A stretch of 64,000 nucleotides of DNA from Terrimonas pollutisoli (GTDB taxonomy: Bacteria; Bacteroidota; Bacteroidia; Chitinophagales; Chitinophagaceae): positions 1-64,000 of the forward strand of contig NZ_JARKNA010000009.1 in NCBI RefSeq assembly GCF_029360765.1. The letters run 5' to 3'. The notes under the pieces were generated by a model, which was not told the DNA's origin, searched no databases, and worked only from the letters and a program-made list of their open reading frames with translations. This document shows positions 42,006 through 50,812 of this stretch, piece after piece (the first letter of the stretch is position 1; the number at the start of each line of letters is the position of its first letter). The translations under genes and the position numbers were made by a program.

Positions 42006-43193
42006 TTACTTTAGCACTCCCAATTCTTTTCCAATTTTGGTAAACGCAGCAATCGCTTTATCCAGATGTTTTTGCTCATGTGCAGCGCTTAACTGCACCC
42101 TGATCCTTGCCTGGCCTTTGGCAACAACCGGGAAAAAGAATCCAATCACATAGATTCCTTCTTCAAGCAACTTGGCAGCAAAATTTTGCGCCAGCACTGC
42201 ATCGTATAGCATAATCGGAACGATGGGGTGATCACCGGGTTTAATATCAAATCCCGCTTCCGTCATTTTGGTACGGAAATATTTCGTGTTGTATTCCAGT
42301 TTGTCCCGTAACTCAGTCGTTTCCGTAAGCATATCCAGCACAGCGATTGATGCACCCACAATAGAAGGGGCCAGCGTGTTACTGAATAAATAAGGCCTCG
42401 ATTTCTGACGAAGCATATCGATCACTTCTTTTTTACCCGAGGTAAAACCTCCTGAAGCACCACCCAACGCCTTGCCCAGTGTACCGGTAATGATATCGAT
42501 CTTACCCATCACACCACGATACTCATGAGTTCCCCGTCCTGTTTTTCCAAGAAAACCGGAGGAGTGACACTCATCGATCATAATGATAGCATCATACTTT
42601 TCGGCGAGTTCCACAATCTTATCCAGCTGCGCAATGGTGCCATCCATACTGAACGAACCATCTGTTACGATAATGCGGCTACGGCATGTTGAAGATTCTT
42701 TCAGTTTTGCTTCCAGGTCATCCATATTGTTGTGCTCATAACGGAAGCGTTGCGCTTTGCACAGGCGAACACCGTCAATAATAGATGCATGGTTCAGCGC
42801 ATCCGAAATGATGGCATCCTCCTCATTGAACAGCGGTTCAAATACGCCTCCGTTGGCATCAAAAGCCGCCGCATATAAGATCGTATCTTCTGTGCCCAGG
42901 AATTCGGAAATTTTTTCTTCCAGTTCTTTGTGTATATCCTGCGTACCGCAGATAAAACGGACGCTGCTCATTCCATAACCATGCGAATCGATGGCAGCAT
43001 GAGCAGCGGCAATCACTTTTGGATGAGAAGAAAGGCCCAAATAATTATTGGCGCAAAAATTCAAAACCGTCTTACCTCCCACTTTTATCTCGGCCCCCTG
43101 CGGGCTGGTAATTATCCGTTCCGTTTTATAAAGACCGGCCGCTTTTATTTCCTCTGTTTCTTTAGCTATGCGTTGGGCGAACTTTTGATTCAT
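42006..43193 (-). CDS. kbl: Glycine C-acetyltransferase (2-amino-3-ketobutyrate CoA ligase)
   Basis: PLP enzyme of the alpha-oxoamine synthase family, 395 residues, which cleaves 2-amino-3-oxobutyrate with CoA to glycine and acetyl-CoA in threonine degradation. Key blocks: NFCANNYLGLSSHPKV, HGYGMSSVRFICGTQDIHKELE, the active DECHSSGFLGKTGRGT, and the PLP-lysine in ITGTLGKALGGASGG. Length matches Kbl. The neighbouring tdh gene is absent here. A TAGGTTTG box and a TTG 16 bases upstream of it form a fair Bacteroidota promoter. Confidence 0.93.
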   Translation of the reverse strand: MNQKFAQRIAKETEEIKAAGLYKTERIITSPQGAEIKVGGKTVLNFCANNYLGLSSHPKVIAAAHAAIDSHGYGMSSVRFICGTQDIHKELEEKISEFLGTEDTILYAAAFDANGGVFEPLFNEEDAIISDALNHASIIDGVRLCKAQRFRYEHNNMDDLEAKLKESSTCRSRIIVTDGSFSMDGTIAQLDKIVELAEKYDAIIMIDECHSSGFLGKTGRGTHEYRGVMGKIDIITGTLGKALGGASGGFTSGKKEVIDMLRQKSRPYLFSNTLAPSIVGASIAVLDMLTETTELRDKLEYNTKYFRTKMTEAGFDIKPGDHPIVPIMLYDAVLAQNFAAKLLEEGIYVIGFFFPVVAKGQARIRVQLSAAHEQKHLDKAIAAFTKIGKELGVLK

Positions 43194-43210
43194 AGTTGAA
43201 ATTTGAGCCG

Positions 43211-43237
43211 CAAACCTACGTAAAGTTTTCAGCTCAA
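43211..43237 (-). promoter_or_regulatory. Candidate promoter of kbl
   Basis: On the minus strand TTG (43235-43237), a 16-base gap, then TAGGTTTG (43211-43218) reproduce the Bacteroidota -33/-7 layout, with the kbl ATG 17 bases further. Confidence 0.5.
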
Positions 43238-43239
43238 TA

Positions 43240-43581
43240 TGAACAACCGTTTGCCCCCATCCCCTAAAGAGGAGAAAGCCATGCTAACTCATTATTGCCC
43301 GCCCCAGTTGGCTATACCTTCCCCAGTTGAATATTGAGCATTGATCCTTCGATAAGCTCAGGATTGGATATTGAGCATTTCTGTTTACAGTTCTCCGGAT
43401 AGATAAGGCGGATATTTTCAATTTTCACTATCCGGTCCGGGTATTTCACCCCCCATTTTCCGCATTTCATTGGCAAAATTCCGCTTCCCGTCAATTATTG
43501 TCTTTTATGACTTTTACAAGGTTTTACCTTTACTGTAACATTTTGGCGGTTTGTGCCGTCAAATGTTAGAAACCACCCAAC
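43240..43581. other. Intergenic region with degenerate repeats
   Basis: No gene is seen. It contains the decayed repeat CCCCATCCCCTAAAGAGGAG near 43256-43275, similar to family fragments in icmF and acs. It also has two copies of ATATTGAGCATT (43331-43342, 43368-43379) around the small palindrome ATCCT...AGGAT (43344-43364). Confidence 0.45.
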
Positions 43582-43779
43582 ATGAGATTGAAACCAACCA
43601 TACAATTCCTGCTGACTATGCTTGCCATTTTGGGTATTTTCCTGGTATTCCAATCTTCCACGCCGGTTTCTAAGGACGATTCTTCCAATGAGTCAATGAA
43701 TGACTGCTGCAAAAAGAAGACAACCAGCGACAAAATGATCTGGGAAAACCTTTCACAACAGTTTTTCTCCACATTATAA
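43582..43779 (+). CDS. Small membrane-anchored protein, 65 residues
   Basis: A short gene upstream of the sigma factor gene. The N-terminus is a membrane segment or signal anchor (about residues 6-25, IQFLLTMLAILGIFLVFQSS). A hydrophilic part follows with NDCCKKKTTSDKMIWENLSQQF. The CC-KKK motif and short length are like small envelope proteins of Bacteroidota. Not recognised otherwise. Confidence 0.5.
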   Translation: MRLKPTIQFLLTMLAILGIFLVFQSSTPVSKDDSSNESMNDCCKKKTTSDKMIWENLSQQFFSTL

Positions 43780-43859
43780 GCCTGGAAGGGTAAATTTTTC
43801 TCCCGATTGTAACTTTTTCTATTGTTAACCGTATAAATTAAGAATCCGGGCTCATATAG

Positions 43860-43867
43860 TAATTTTG
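43860..43867 (+). promoter_or_regulatory. Candidate -7 box of the sigma factor operon
   Basis: TAATTTTG matches TAnnTTTG, 23 bases before the sigma factor ATG at 43891. No certain -33 TTG. Confidence 0.4.
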
Positions 43868-43890
43868 AGCTAACCGGTTACAGGCTGTTT

Positions 43891-44376
43891 ATGACTGAAA
43901 GGGAATATAACGAATGTGTTACTACTTACGCAGACAATGTGTATCGCTTCATTGTGAAAAACCTTCGCCATGAAGAAGATGCAAGGGATGTGGTACAAAC
44001 CGCTTTTGAAAAAATGTGGCGCAACCGCGAAGAAGTAGATGTACAACGGTCAAAATCCTATCTCTTTACGGTGGCTTATCACCAAATGATCGACCATATC
44101 CGGAAAGTGAAAAGGATTCAACTGAAAGAGGAGTTTACCGAAGGCTCGAAGGTGCAGGACAGGCCAGCTAATAACCTGAAAAAAGTATTGGAAGAAGCGC
44201 TGAACCGGTTGAGCGAAACACAGCGGTCATTGGTTTTATTAAAAGACTACGAAGGATATAGTTATGATGAAATAGGACAGATAACGGGCCTTAGTGAAAG
44301 CCAGGTAAAAGTGTACCTGCACAGGGCCAGGGTGCAATTGAAGGAATATTTGGTAAAAATTGAAAATGTGATTTAA
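43891..44376 (+). CDS. ECF-type RNA polymerase sigma factor
   Basis: A 161-residue sigma-70-family factor. Region 2 is recognisable (LRHEEDARDVVQTAFEKMWRNREEV with SYLFTVAYHQMIDHIR). Region 4 is typical of ECF factors (LSETQRSLVLLKDYEGYSYDEIGQITGLSESQVKVYLHRARVQLKE). The next genes encode an anti-sigma-like membrane protein and an outer-membrane protein. This is a common cell-envelope stress module in Bacteroidota, although ECF factors here may also serve nutrient uptake. Confidence 0.93.
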   Translation: MTEREYNECVTTYADNVYRFIVKNLRHEEDARDVVQTAFEKMWRNREEVDVQRSKSYLFTVAYHQMIDHIRKVKRIQLKEEFTEGSKVQDRPANNLKKVLEEALNRLSETQRSLVLLKDYEGYSYDEIGQITGLSESQVKVYLHRARVQLKEYLVKIENVI

Positions 44377-44449
44377 ACAGAGGTCAGAGGCCTGAAGTCA
44401 GAAGGATATCAATCCTTTCCCAGGCGTCAGACATCGGACATCAAACATC

Positions 44450-45583
44450 ATGAAAATTACCCGTCATAATTACGAAGAGTATTTTGTCCTCTACCTGGAT
44501 AATGAGTTGAGCAGTGAAGATCGCAGGGAGGTAGAACTTTTTGTACAAGATAATCCCGACCTGAAAACAGAACTGGATCTGCTGCGCCAAAGCCAGTTGA
44601 TACCGGACACGTCGATTGTTTTTTCTAACAAAGAAGAACTGATGCGTACATCCGGTGCTGCCAGTATCATAAATGATTCCAACTACGAAGAATGGTTAGT
44701 CCTTTATATAGACAATGAGTTGACCCCTGCTCAAAAAATAGCTGTTGAAGAGTTTATTGCAGCTCATCCGGCCATCCAATTGCAATTGGAGAATTTGCAA
44801 AAAACAAAACTGCAACCTGAAACAATCATTTTCCCCGATAAAGAATCATTATACCGAAAAGAAGAGAAAGTAAGAGTTGTTGCCATTCATTGGAGACGCA
44901 TTGCTGTAGCTGCTGCCTTATTATTAGTAAGTTCAACAGCACTTATAGTATTTAATAAAAAAGGGAACAAAGAAACCAGTATCACAGGGATCAAACCTGG
45001 AGTGAAAGAAAATGTTCCTGCCAATGTGATTGAGCAACCAGCAACTGAAAAAAAGCAGGCAAACGAAAATAACGAGCTTGCCAATACTGATCCCATCAAA
45101 GAAAATACTGACGCTGGTAACAATGCTGTTGTGATAAAAGAAGAAAAGATTGAAAGAAAAGAAAAAACGAAACAACAATTGCCCGTTGAAATAAAGCAAA
45201 ATGATGCAGTGGTGACAAAGACAAAGGAAGAGAAGAAAAAAACAAATGCTCTGCCACAACCTGTTTATAATCCGAATGTAAACAAAGAGCTGAATCAAAA
45301 CTCTATTGCACAGGTTGAAATTCCCGTCAAAGAATCGTTAACAAATCCTAAAGAAACAAATCAACCATACATTGTAACTCCTAATAGCTCACGTCCGTTA
45401 GACAATGTAATAGCGGCATCGTCAAAAGAATCGTTGGATCCGATTGATGATGAGCAGCCAGGCAAGAAAAACAAACTCCGCGGATTTTTCCGGAAAGTCA
45501 CCCGGACGTTTGAAAAAACCACCAATATCAAGGCGACAGATGAAGATCGCTTACTGGTAGGCGGGCTGGCAATTAAATTATAA
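44450..45583 (+). CDS. Anti-sigma-like protein with duplicated N-terminal domain
   Basis: A 377-residue single-pass membrane protein following the sigma factor by 73 bp. Two homologous segments make up the cytoplasmic part: NYEEYFVLYLDNELSSEDRR (about 5-24) and NYEEWLVLYIDNELTPAQKI (about 77-96), each continuing through an EFI/LFV..NP or HP helix. These look like tandem anti-sigma domains without the zinc His/Cys ligands. A transmembrane helix (about 145-165, IAVAAALLLVSSTALIVF) precedes a long Lys/Glu/Asn-rich periplasmic part. The conserved end is KLRGFFRKVTRTFEKTTN...LLVGGLAIKL. Probably controls the upstream sigma factor. Confidence 0.78.
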   Translation: MKITRHNYEEYFVLYLDNELSSEDRREVELFVQDNPDLKTELDLLRQSQLIPDTSIVFSNKEELMRTSGAASIINDSNYEEWLVLYIDNELTPAQKIAVEEFIAAHPAIQLQLENLQKTKLQPETIIFPDKESLYRKEEKVRVVAIHWRRIAVAAALLLVSSTALIVFNKKGNKETSITGIKPGVKENVPANVIEQPATEKKQANENNELANTDPIKENTDAGNNAVVIKEEKIERKEKTKQQLPVEIKQNDAVVTKTKEEKKKTNALPQPVYNPNVNKELNQNSIAQVEIPVKESLTNPKETNQPYIVTPNSSRPLDNVIAASSKESLDPIDDEQPGKKNKLRGFFRKVTRTFEKTTNIKATDEDRLLVGGLAIKL

Positions 45584-45610
45584 TTTCACTTTTTTTAAAA
45601 ACAGATTTAT

Positions 45611-46447
45611 ATGAAAAGGTTTTTTACCCTTTGCATCGCATTGTGTACTATTATGACCGGCTTTGCGCAGACAGATACATTACCCAAACAAGCTCCTGAT
45701 ACAATTAAAATTGGCGGCATGGTGATCATTCGTGAGGCAGGAGGCACTTATGACAGCACGAAGAATCGTAATAAAATATTCCGCATTAATAACCGCCGTA
45801 ACAATGACAAGCCAGCCAACATCAGTACCAACTGGTGGATCTTTGATATCGGCTTTTCTAACTATGTGGACAACACGAACTACACTTTTGCCGTTACTTC
45901 CGGCTTCGTTGCACCAGGTATTGGTGAAGAAGATCTGAAAGCAAGGGCCGGTAAATCAAGAAATGTAAACATCTGGGTGTTTATGCAGCGGATCAATATG
46001 ATCAAACATATTGTAAACTTAAAATATGGATTGGGAATAGAATTAAATAACTATCATTTTGAAAATAAAAACATCCGGTTTAATGAAACCCTCCCAAGGA
46101 TAGACCTGGGCCATACCGATGTTTCTAAAAACAAGTTAGCGGCAGATTATCTTACAGTACCCCTGATGCTGAACTTCAACTTTACTCCTCAAAAGCGGCA
46201 AAACTTTGGCATCAGTGCTGGTGTAAGTGCCGGTTGGTTATACAGTGCACGCCAAAAAATTAAGAAAGACGGTGATGTTGATAAAACAAAAAGCGATTTC
46301 GACCTGCGCAAATGGAAGCTTTCTTATGTTGGTGAAATAGCCCTGGGACCCGTTAAATTATATGGTTCTTATGCTTTTAAAAGCATGTTTGAAAAAGGAG
46401 TTGACCTCACCCCTTATAACGTTGGTTTCCGCTTTAGCAACTGGTAA
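45611..46447 (+). CDS. Outer-membrane beta-barrel protein (sigma module)
   Basis: A 278-residue barrel-like protein with a signal peptide (MKRFFTLCIALCTIMTGFAQ). Strands include WWIFDIGFSNYVDNTNYTF, LKYGLGIELNNYHFENKNI, LTVPLMLNFNFTPQKRQNFGISAGVSAGWL and GPVKLYGSYAFKSMFEKGVDLTPYNVGFRF, ending in an aromatic residue, as in PorT/DUF outer-membrane proteins. It follows the anti-sigma-like gene by 27 bp, so it is part of the sigma operon and probably its target or sensor of barrel stress. Confidence 0.78.
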   Translation: MKRFFTLCIALCTIMTGFAQTDTLPKQAPDTIKIGGMVIIREAGGTYDSTKNRNKIFRINNRRNNDKPANISTNWWIFDIGFSNYVDNTNYTFAVTSGFVAPGIGEEDLKARAGKSRNVNIWVFMQRINMIKHIVNLKYGLGIELNNYHFENKNIRFNETLPRIDLGHTDVSKNKLAADYLTVPLMLNFNFTPQKRQNFGISAGVSAGWLYSARQKIKKDGDVDKTKSDFDLRKWKLSYVGEIALGPVKLYGSYAFKSMFEKGVDLTPYNVGFRFSNW

Positions 46448-46528
46448 AGAAAAATTACCACGTAAGAGTCGCTGAACGTTAATAAAATCAACGATCATTT
46501 TTCACAACTGCATTCTTTATTTATACAC

Positions 46529-46558
46529 ATCCCGCTGAAAATTTTCAGCGGGATTTTT
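46529..46558 (+). terminator. Terminator after the sigma operon
   Basis: A perfect 26-bp palindrome (ATCCCGCTGAAAA and its complement) followed by TTTTC ends the operon whose last gene stops at 46447. Confidence 0.85.
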
Positions 46559-46651
46559 CTTTGCATCATTTTTGCTAATTGCGTATCCTTGTAATACCAA
46601 CTTGCTATCAGTTCACAGGATGTGAGGCGCGGGCTGGTAGCTTAGTTGCTA

Positions 46652-46692
46652 TTACACCAAACGCTATAGTTAACTTTAAGCGTTCGGTGTAA
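46652..46692. promoter_or_regulatory. Inverted repeat upstream of the L,D-transpeptidase gene
   Basis: Arms of 14 bases (TTACACCAAACGCT at 46652-46665 and AGCGTTCGGTGTAA at 46679-46692, one mismatch) around a 13-base AT spacer, 80 bases before the start at 46772. No T tract follows, so it looks like an operator or leader hairpin rather than a terminator. Confidence 0.45.
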
Positions 46693-46771
46693 AGTATTCG
46701 TTAAAGAAATCCACATCGAAAAATAAATAAATCTGTACCGCCGTTTGATAAGAGACGGTAAAGGATAGACT

Positions 46772-47338
46772 ATGAAAAGTATTCTTTTATTCAGTTCCGT
46801 ATTATTAGGAAGCGGCCTGTTGCTATTCAATTCTCCTTCATCAAAAAATATTGTTTCAAAAAAATTAAATAAGCGGTCAGCCGGCGCTGGTCCGGTGGGT
46901 ACTATTTCAATTCTGATTGACAAGTCGGATTATGAATTGAGCGTCTATGATGAAAAAGGTTGGTATGCTACTTACCCTGTCGTATTTGGCAACAATAGTC
47001 TCGATGATAAAAAAATGGAAGGCGACAACAAAACTCCGGAAGGCAGTTTTAAGATCGTAAGTAAAAGGGTGCACGAGAAGTGGTACCGGTTTCTGGCCAT
47101 CGATTATCCAACCAGGGAAAGCTGGGAAAAATTCAATGCCCGTAAAAGAAGAGGGGAAATTCCGGCTAATGCTTCTATTGGCGGCTCCATCGGCATTCAC
47201 GGCACCTGGCCCCATGAAGATTTTGTCATCGACAAATATAAAAACTGGACCATGGGGTGCATTTCCATGAAAAAAGATGATGTACTGGAAATATATGCCT
47301 ATACACCTATTGGAACAAAGGTTGTTATCCGCAAATAA
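46772..47338 (+). CDS. L,D-transpeptidase (YkuD) family protein
   Basis: A 188-residue exported protein. The start is a hydrophobic leader (MKSILLFSSVLLGSGLLLF). The YkuD domain (about 46-188) begins TISILIDKSDYELSVYDEKGWYATYPVVFG. It carries GSIGIHGTWPHEDF and the catalytic stretch NWTMGCISMKKDDV, in which His and Cys form the active site (H-x-n-S/T-M-G-C). It forms 3-3 peptidoglycan cross-links or anchors lipoproteins to the wall. Single gene with its own leader region and an inverted repeat upstream. Confidence 0.9.
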   Translation: MKSILLFSSVLLGSGLLLFNSPSSKNIVSKKLNKRSAGAGPVGTISILIDKSDYELSVYDEKGWYATYPVVFGNNSLDDKKMEGDNKTPEGSFKIVSKRVHEKWYRFLAIDYPTRESWEKFNARKRRGEIPANASIGGSIGIHGTWPHEDFVIDKYKNWTMGCISMKKDDVLEIYAYTPIGTKVVIRK

Positions 47339-47974
47339 ACAGTTGATTGATCCGGCAAAATGATCGAAATATTCTCCCCGAAAGAAAATCTGCAGAATAT
47401 AAAAAAATTGTCTCAATTTAATTTGTTAGTCATAATAAAAAACCCTTAGTTTTGTTTTAACAAAGGGAACGTTTACTGTCCGACTCTTCTAAGCCCTGCA
47501 ACCCGCACTTTATCTAAATTTTCTGCCCGAGTTTTTGAATCGGTTTTCAAGTTCTGATTGTACCAATGATATTGGTATCTATGATGACGTGTTTTCAAAA
47601 TCATTTACAGGCGTGGCGAAACGTGCCTGTATAACGGGGAAACTTGCCATATATGCTAACACTATACTGCAGGCCTTGCTGTGTCAGGTCAAGGGAATAC
47701 TTCCATACGGAAGTGTTACTATTAGACCACTCTCCTCCTTAGCTACTCCCTATTTTCTTAATTGCTTGCCAGCAAAATAATTTATCCAAAGCCATTCATA
47801 ATCCTTAATAACATTCACAGCTATTAACAAATTCTACTTCACTAACCCGCCAGGATTATAGCTTTTTTTGAATCCCTGCTACAACATCAATACCCTGAAT
47901 GAAAATCCATCATTACTACATCCTCTGAGAAACAAGGATAGAAACAATTTCTTTCACTTCTAAACCTTGTTTTT
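47339..47974. other. Long intergenic region before the paralogue pair
   Basis: 636 bp with no gene I can support. A weak hairpin with CCCTT/AAGGG arms lies near 47440-47466. Open frames of up to 81 codons are present but have no coding character. The region should contain the promoter of the secreted protein at 47975; no exact TAnnTTTG box is obvious. Confidence 0.45.
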
Positions 47975-50581
47975 ATGACGTGCACAATTAAACACCGAAT
48001 AAATACCGTTTCAAAATGCTTACTTAATCTAAAAATTCTACTGCTTCCTTTTTTGTTTATTTTTTCATTACAAACTTTTTCCCAGGGGTATACTACAGTT
48101 GATTTTCACCAGGCACAAAATGACAGGGGCGGAGCAGGAACCTATGTCATTGACTGGGTCAATGGTATCCTGAACGCTACGCATACCGATTATTTTGAAG
48201 GCATCGGGGTGCCGCAAAGAATTGTACTCACCGGTATTCTAGCCAATGCCGCCAACACTAATCCCAATAAGCACTCTTTACGATTCCGGGTTTTGGCCGA
48301 AAAAGATAAAAAGCATGCTTATGATTTTCCCATCTCCTGGGACCAGGCTTTTAAAACCGCTGAAGATATCGGCAATGGTACTGTCAATGAACTGATCAAC
48401 CTGTTTAACCAAAAATGTGATCCGGCATTTAGTGCAGCGGGAACTGCTGCCTGTAATGCGCTGACCGATGGTGTTAACGATTTTGTTCAAACAGCATCTT
48501 TTCCTGATGTAATCGGCAATCCCGGAAAACCAACGCTTGGCGCTCCGAATGTTGACGCCAATATAGCTTGCTTTGAAAGCTATATCAAACCTAATACAGG
48601 AGGCGTTATCAGGTATGGAGACAGAACACTGGAAATAAGGGGTAATGCAGCCATCAGCAATGTTACAGTATCCTTTATTGCCTACCAGGGTAGTGGTAAA
48701 GACCTGGCAGAATATCTTCTTGAATGGACTTCTTCTTCCGATATGGTGATGATCCGTTTTGCCACCCGCCTTGCTGCCGGAAATGGAACATGTGGTTATG
48801 GCTCCGGCCAGGGTGCAGGGAGCATCAGTGGCGGACCTTACCACGTTACACTGGAAAGACTGGATGATGTAAATGACCCAAGTGATAATGCGCCTGAACC
48901 CGGCGTTTCACTCGGTAGCCAGGATAACCAGATCATGTCTAATGCTATTCAGATCCCAGCTCCTACCTGCGGACTTACTCCAGGTTCATCAGGTTGTACC
49001 AACACTGCTACCAGCTTTACTGTTACCTATTCCAGCACAGATGCAGCGGGTGCAGCGGTTAAATTCTATTTCCTCAGCAATACGGCTGGCGCCAAACTAC
49101 CCAATAATGTTACGGCGGTCGGTAGTTGTGCCGGTAATAATTATTCCGTTACAGCTGATGCTGACGGAAATGCCAGTGTTTCAATTACTCCTTCGGGAAC
49201 CAACTTTACAGCCGGCAGCTTTAAGATTGGTGCTTGCGTAACAACGGGCAGTGGCACTACTACTTGTGAACAAGCAACCGCTACCGTTATAGATGAAGCA
49301 TCGGTAGTAGCCAAAGTAGATGGCAATGTAACAACAGCCCAGGCTCCGGCTACACTCAATTCAAACCAGGCAAATCCTTCAGCTGCTTTGACCGCCGAAG
49401 GTACTTTGAATGGTACACAGGATAATTCGCTGTTCAGCAGCTTCACATGGGCGGCTGTATCCGGAAATAATGCCACCAATTCAAACCTCAGCTCTACAAG
49501 CGGTGCCAGCGTCACCTTTACTCCTACTGCCGCTGGTGGTGGTGGCTTTGTGACTGGTCTTTATATTTTTGAAGTAACAGCAACTTCAACTGCCAACAGT
49601 TGCGTGGCTACTGCCAGGGTCTATATCGATGTGACAGGTGGCGCTAGCTGCCCAGGTGTCAGTGGACCGACACCGGTTTGTGCAAACTCCACAGGCCTCG
49701 TATATACAGCCGGACTTGCCAGCCCCGGTGATTTCTTAACCTATGTATGGTCACTTGATCCGGCCAACGGCGCTTCTATTATCGGTAGCACCGAAGGCGT
49801 TTCTTCTATCACCGTTGATGCAGGAACAGGAGACTTTACTGTCATTCTGAAAATTAGAGCAGCAAACGGAACCGTATATGACTTCGCCAATTGCCATTAC
49901 CCGGTAGATGTAATAGACATTCCAACCATTGCGACAGTTTATAATCCTCCTGGTTGTAATGATAAAACCTTTACGGTTGATGTAACTTCTCCAACTCTTG
50001 GATATACTTACAGCATCGACCAGCCAGGTAATGATGAAGATTTTTCTTCCCAGGATCAAATACCAACTGCTCAAAATCCTGATGTTCATTTTACAGGACT
50101 TATTGCTGGTGATGGTTTTATTGTCACTGTAACTACCGACCAGGCAGGTTGCACTGCTACTTCAGAATGCGAAGGCAGCACCAACACCAATAGTTGTACA
50201 GCTAATGAAACACTTACCAGAACGCCTACCAATAGTACCAATGTGGCCGGCATTACAGAAAAAACTGTAATCAATCCATCAACGAAAACGCTGGAAACTT
50301 ATAAGATCGTTCTGGAATCGCCAACAAAAGTGAAAGCTGTTCCTAATCCTTACACCGATAAGATAAGATTTGATCTCGTCTCCGGGGTATCGGGCTATGG
50401 CACACTTGAACTGTACAATCTGTTGGGTCAAAAGATAGGAGTTGTTTACCAGGGCTACATCCAGGCAGGCAGACCATTATACCGTGAATATTCTGTTTCC
50501 AAGGGAAGTAGCAGTACGATGATTTATGTTTTCAAGGTGGGTGATCAAAAAGTGACCGGAAGATTGATTGGAATAAAATAG
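47975..50581 (+). CDS. Type IX-secreted surface protein, paralogue A
   Basis: An 868-residue secreted protein, probably cell surface. A signal peptide ends at LQTFSQ (about residue 37). The N-terminal domain (about 38-290, GYTTVDFHQAQNDRGGAG...) is of unknown family. Ig/PKD-like beta domains follow (CGLTPGSSGCTNTATSFTVTYSS; SCPGVSGPTPVCANSTGL). The C-terminal 80 or so residues are a type IX sorting domain of type A (AVPNPYTDKIRFDLVSGVSGYGTLELYNLLGQKIG, then YVFKVGDQKVTGRLIGIK). It is near-identical to the next gene for about 530 residues. Probable adhesin or matrix protein. Confidence 0.8.
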   Translation: MTCTIKHRINTVSKCLLNLKILLLPFLFIFSLQTFSQGYTTVDFHQAQNDRGGAGTYVIDWVNGILNATHTDYFEGIGVPQRIVLTGILANAANTNPNKHSLRFRVLAEKDKKHAYDFPISWDQAFKTAEDIGNGTVNELINLFNQKCDPAFSAAGTAACNALTDGVNDFVQTASFPDVIGNPGKPTLGAPNVDANIACFESYIKPNTGGVIRYGDRTLEIRGNAAISNVTVSFIAYQGSGKDLAEYLLEWTSSSDMVMIRFATRLAAGNGTCGYGSGQGAGSISGGPYHVTLERLDDVNDPSDNAPEPGVSLGSQDNQIMSNAIQIPAPTCGLTPGSSGCTNTATSFTVTYSSTDAAGAAVKFYFLSNTAGAKLPNNVTAVGSCAGNNYSVTADADGNASVSITPSGTNFTAGSFKIGACVTTGSGTTTCEQATATVIDEASVVAKVDGNVTTAQAPATLNSNQANPSAALTAEGTLNGTQDNSLFSSFTWAAVSGNNATNSNLSSTSGASVTFTPTAAGGGGFVTGLYIFEVTATSTANSCVATARVYIDVTGGASCPGVSGPTPVCANSTGLVYTAGLASPGDFLTYVWSLDPANGASIIGSTEGVSSITVDAGTGDFTVILKIRAANGTVYDFANCHYPVDVIDIPTIATVYNPPGCNDKTFTVDVTSPTLGYTYSIDQPGNDEDFSSQDQIPTAQNPDVHFTGLIAGDGFIVTVTTDQAGCTATSECEGSTNTNSCTANETLTRTPTNSTNVAGITEKTVINPSTKTLETYKIVLESPTKVKAVPNPYTDKIRFDLVSGVSGYGTLELYNLLGQKIGVVYQGYIQAGRPLYREYSVSKGSSSTMIYVFKVGDQKVTGRLIGIK
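48061..49906 (+). repeat. Duplicated block, copy A (partner 50935-52780)
   Basis: The sequence from 48061 to 49906 corresponds to 50935-52780 with a constant offset of 2874 and no insertions or deletions. Only a handful of substitutions are seen, apart from a divergent patch near 49670-49795. One amino acid differs in the shared N-terminal part (VTADADGN against VTADVDGN). Confidence 0.9.
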
Positions 50582-50599
50582 GTTGAAAGCATGATCCCT

Positions 50600-50679
50600 T
50601 TTTGAAATGCAGGAGCACTCACATTTCAAAAAAATAAAATGATAATAGGTGCTATCGGTAGTACCTATTATCATTTTTT
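50600..50679 (+). terminator. Two hairpins between the paralogues
   Basis: A first stem (TTTTTGAAATG ... CATTTCAAAAA, 50600-50632) is followed by a second of 13 bp (AATGATAATAGGT / ACCTATTATCATT, 50638-50675) and TTTTC. The latter is a good terminator for the gene ending at 50581. Confidence 0.75.
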
Positions 50680-50812
50680 CTACAAGAACCTGTTCTCACC
50701 CTTTCGAATTTTTCAACACCCCTTTAGTTAGACTAAATATCCTTTGATTCTATTCCAAAATCCAATCGAGAGGAACTGTATTAGCTACTTGTACTTTTTA
50801 AAACAATAAAAT

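Noticed and set aside
46626..46650. GGCTGGTAGCTTAGTTG resembling a tRNA D-arm
   Set aside because: No anticodon arm, T-arm or acceptor stem follows, so it is not a tRNA gene; there is also no sign of an integrated element using it as an attachment site.
47535..47780. An 81-codon frame in the gap before paralogue A
   Set aside because: No ribosome-binding site, no domain and no hydrophobic or repeated pattern; probably chance.
48278..48844. Antisense frames repeated in both paralogues (also 51152-51718)
   Set aside because: They occur twice only because the sense sequence is duplicated; no independent evidence of coding.
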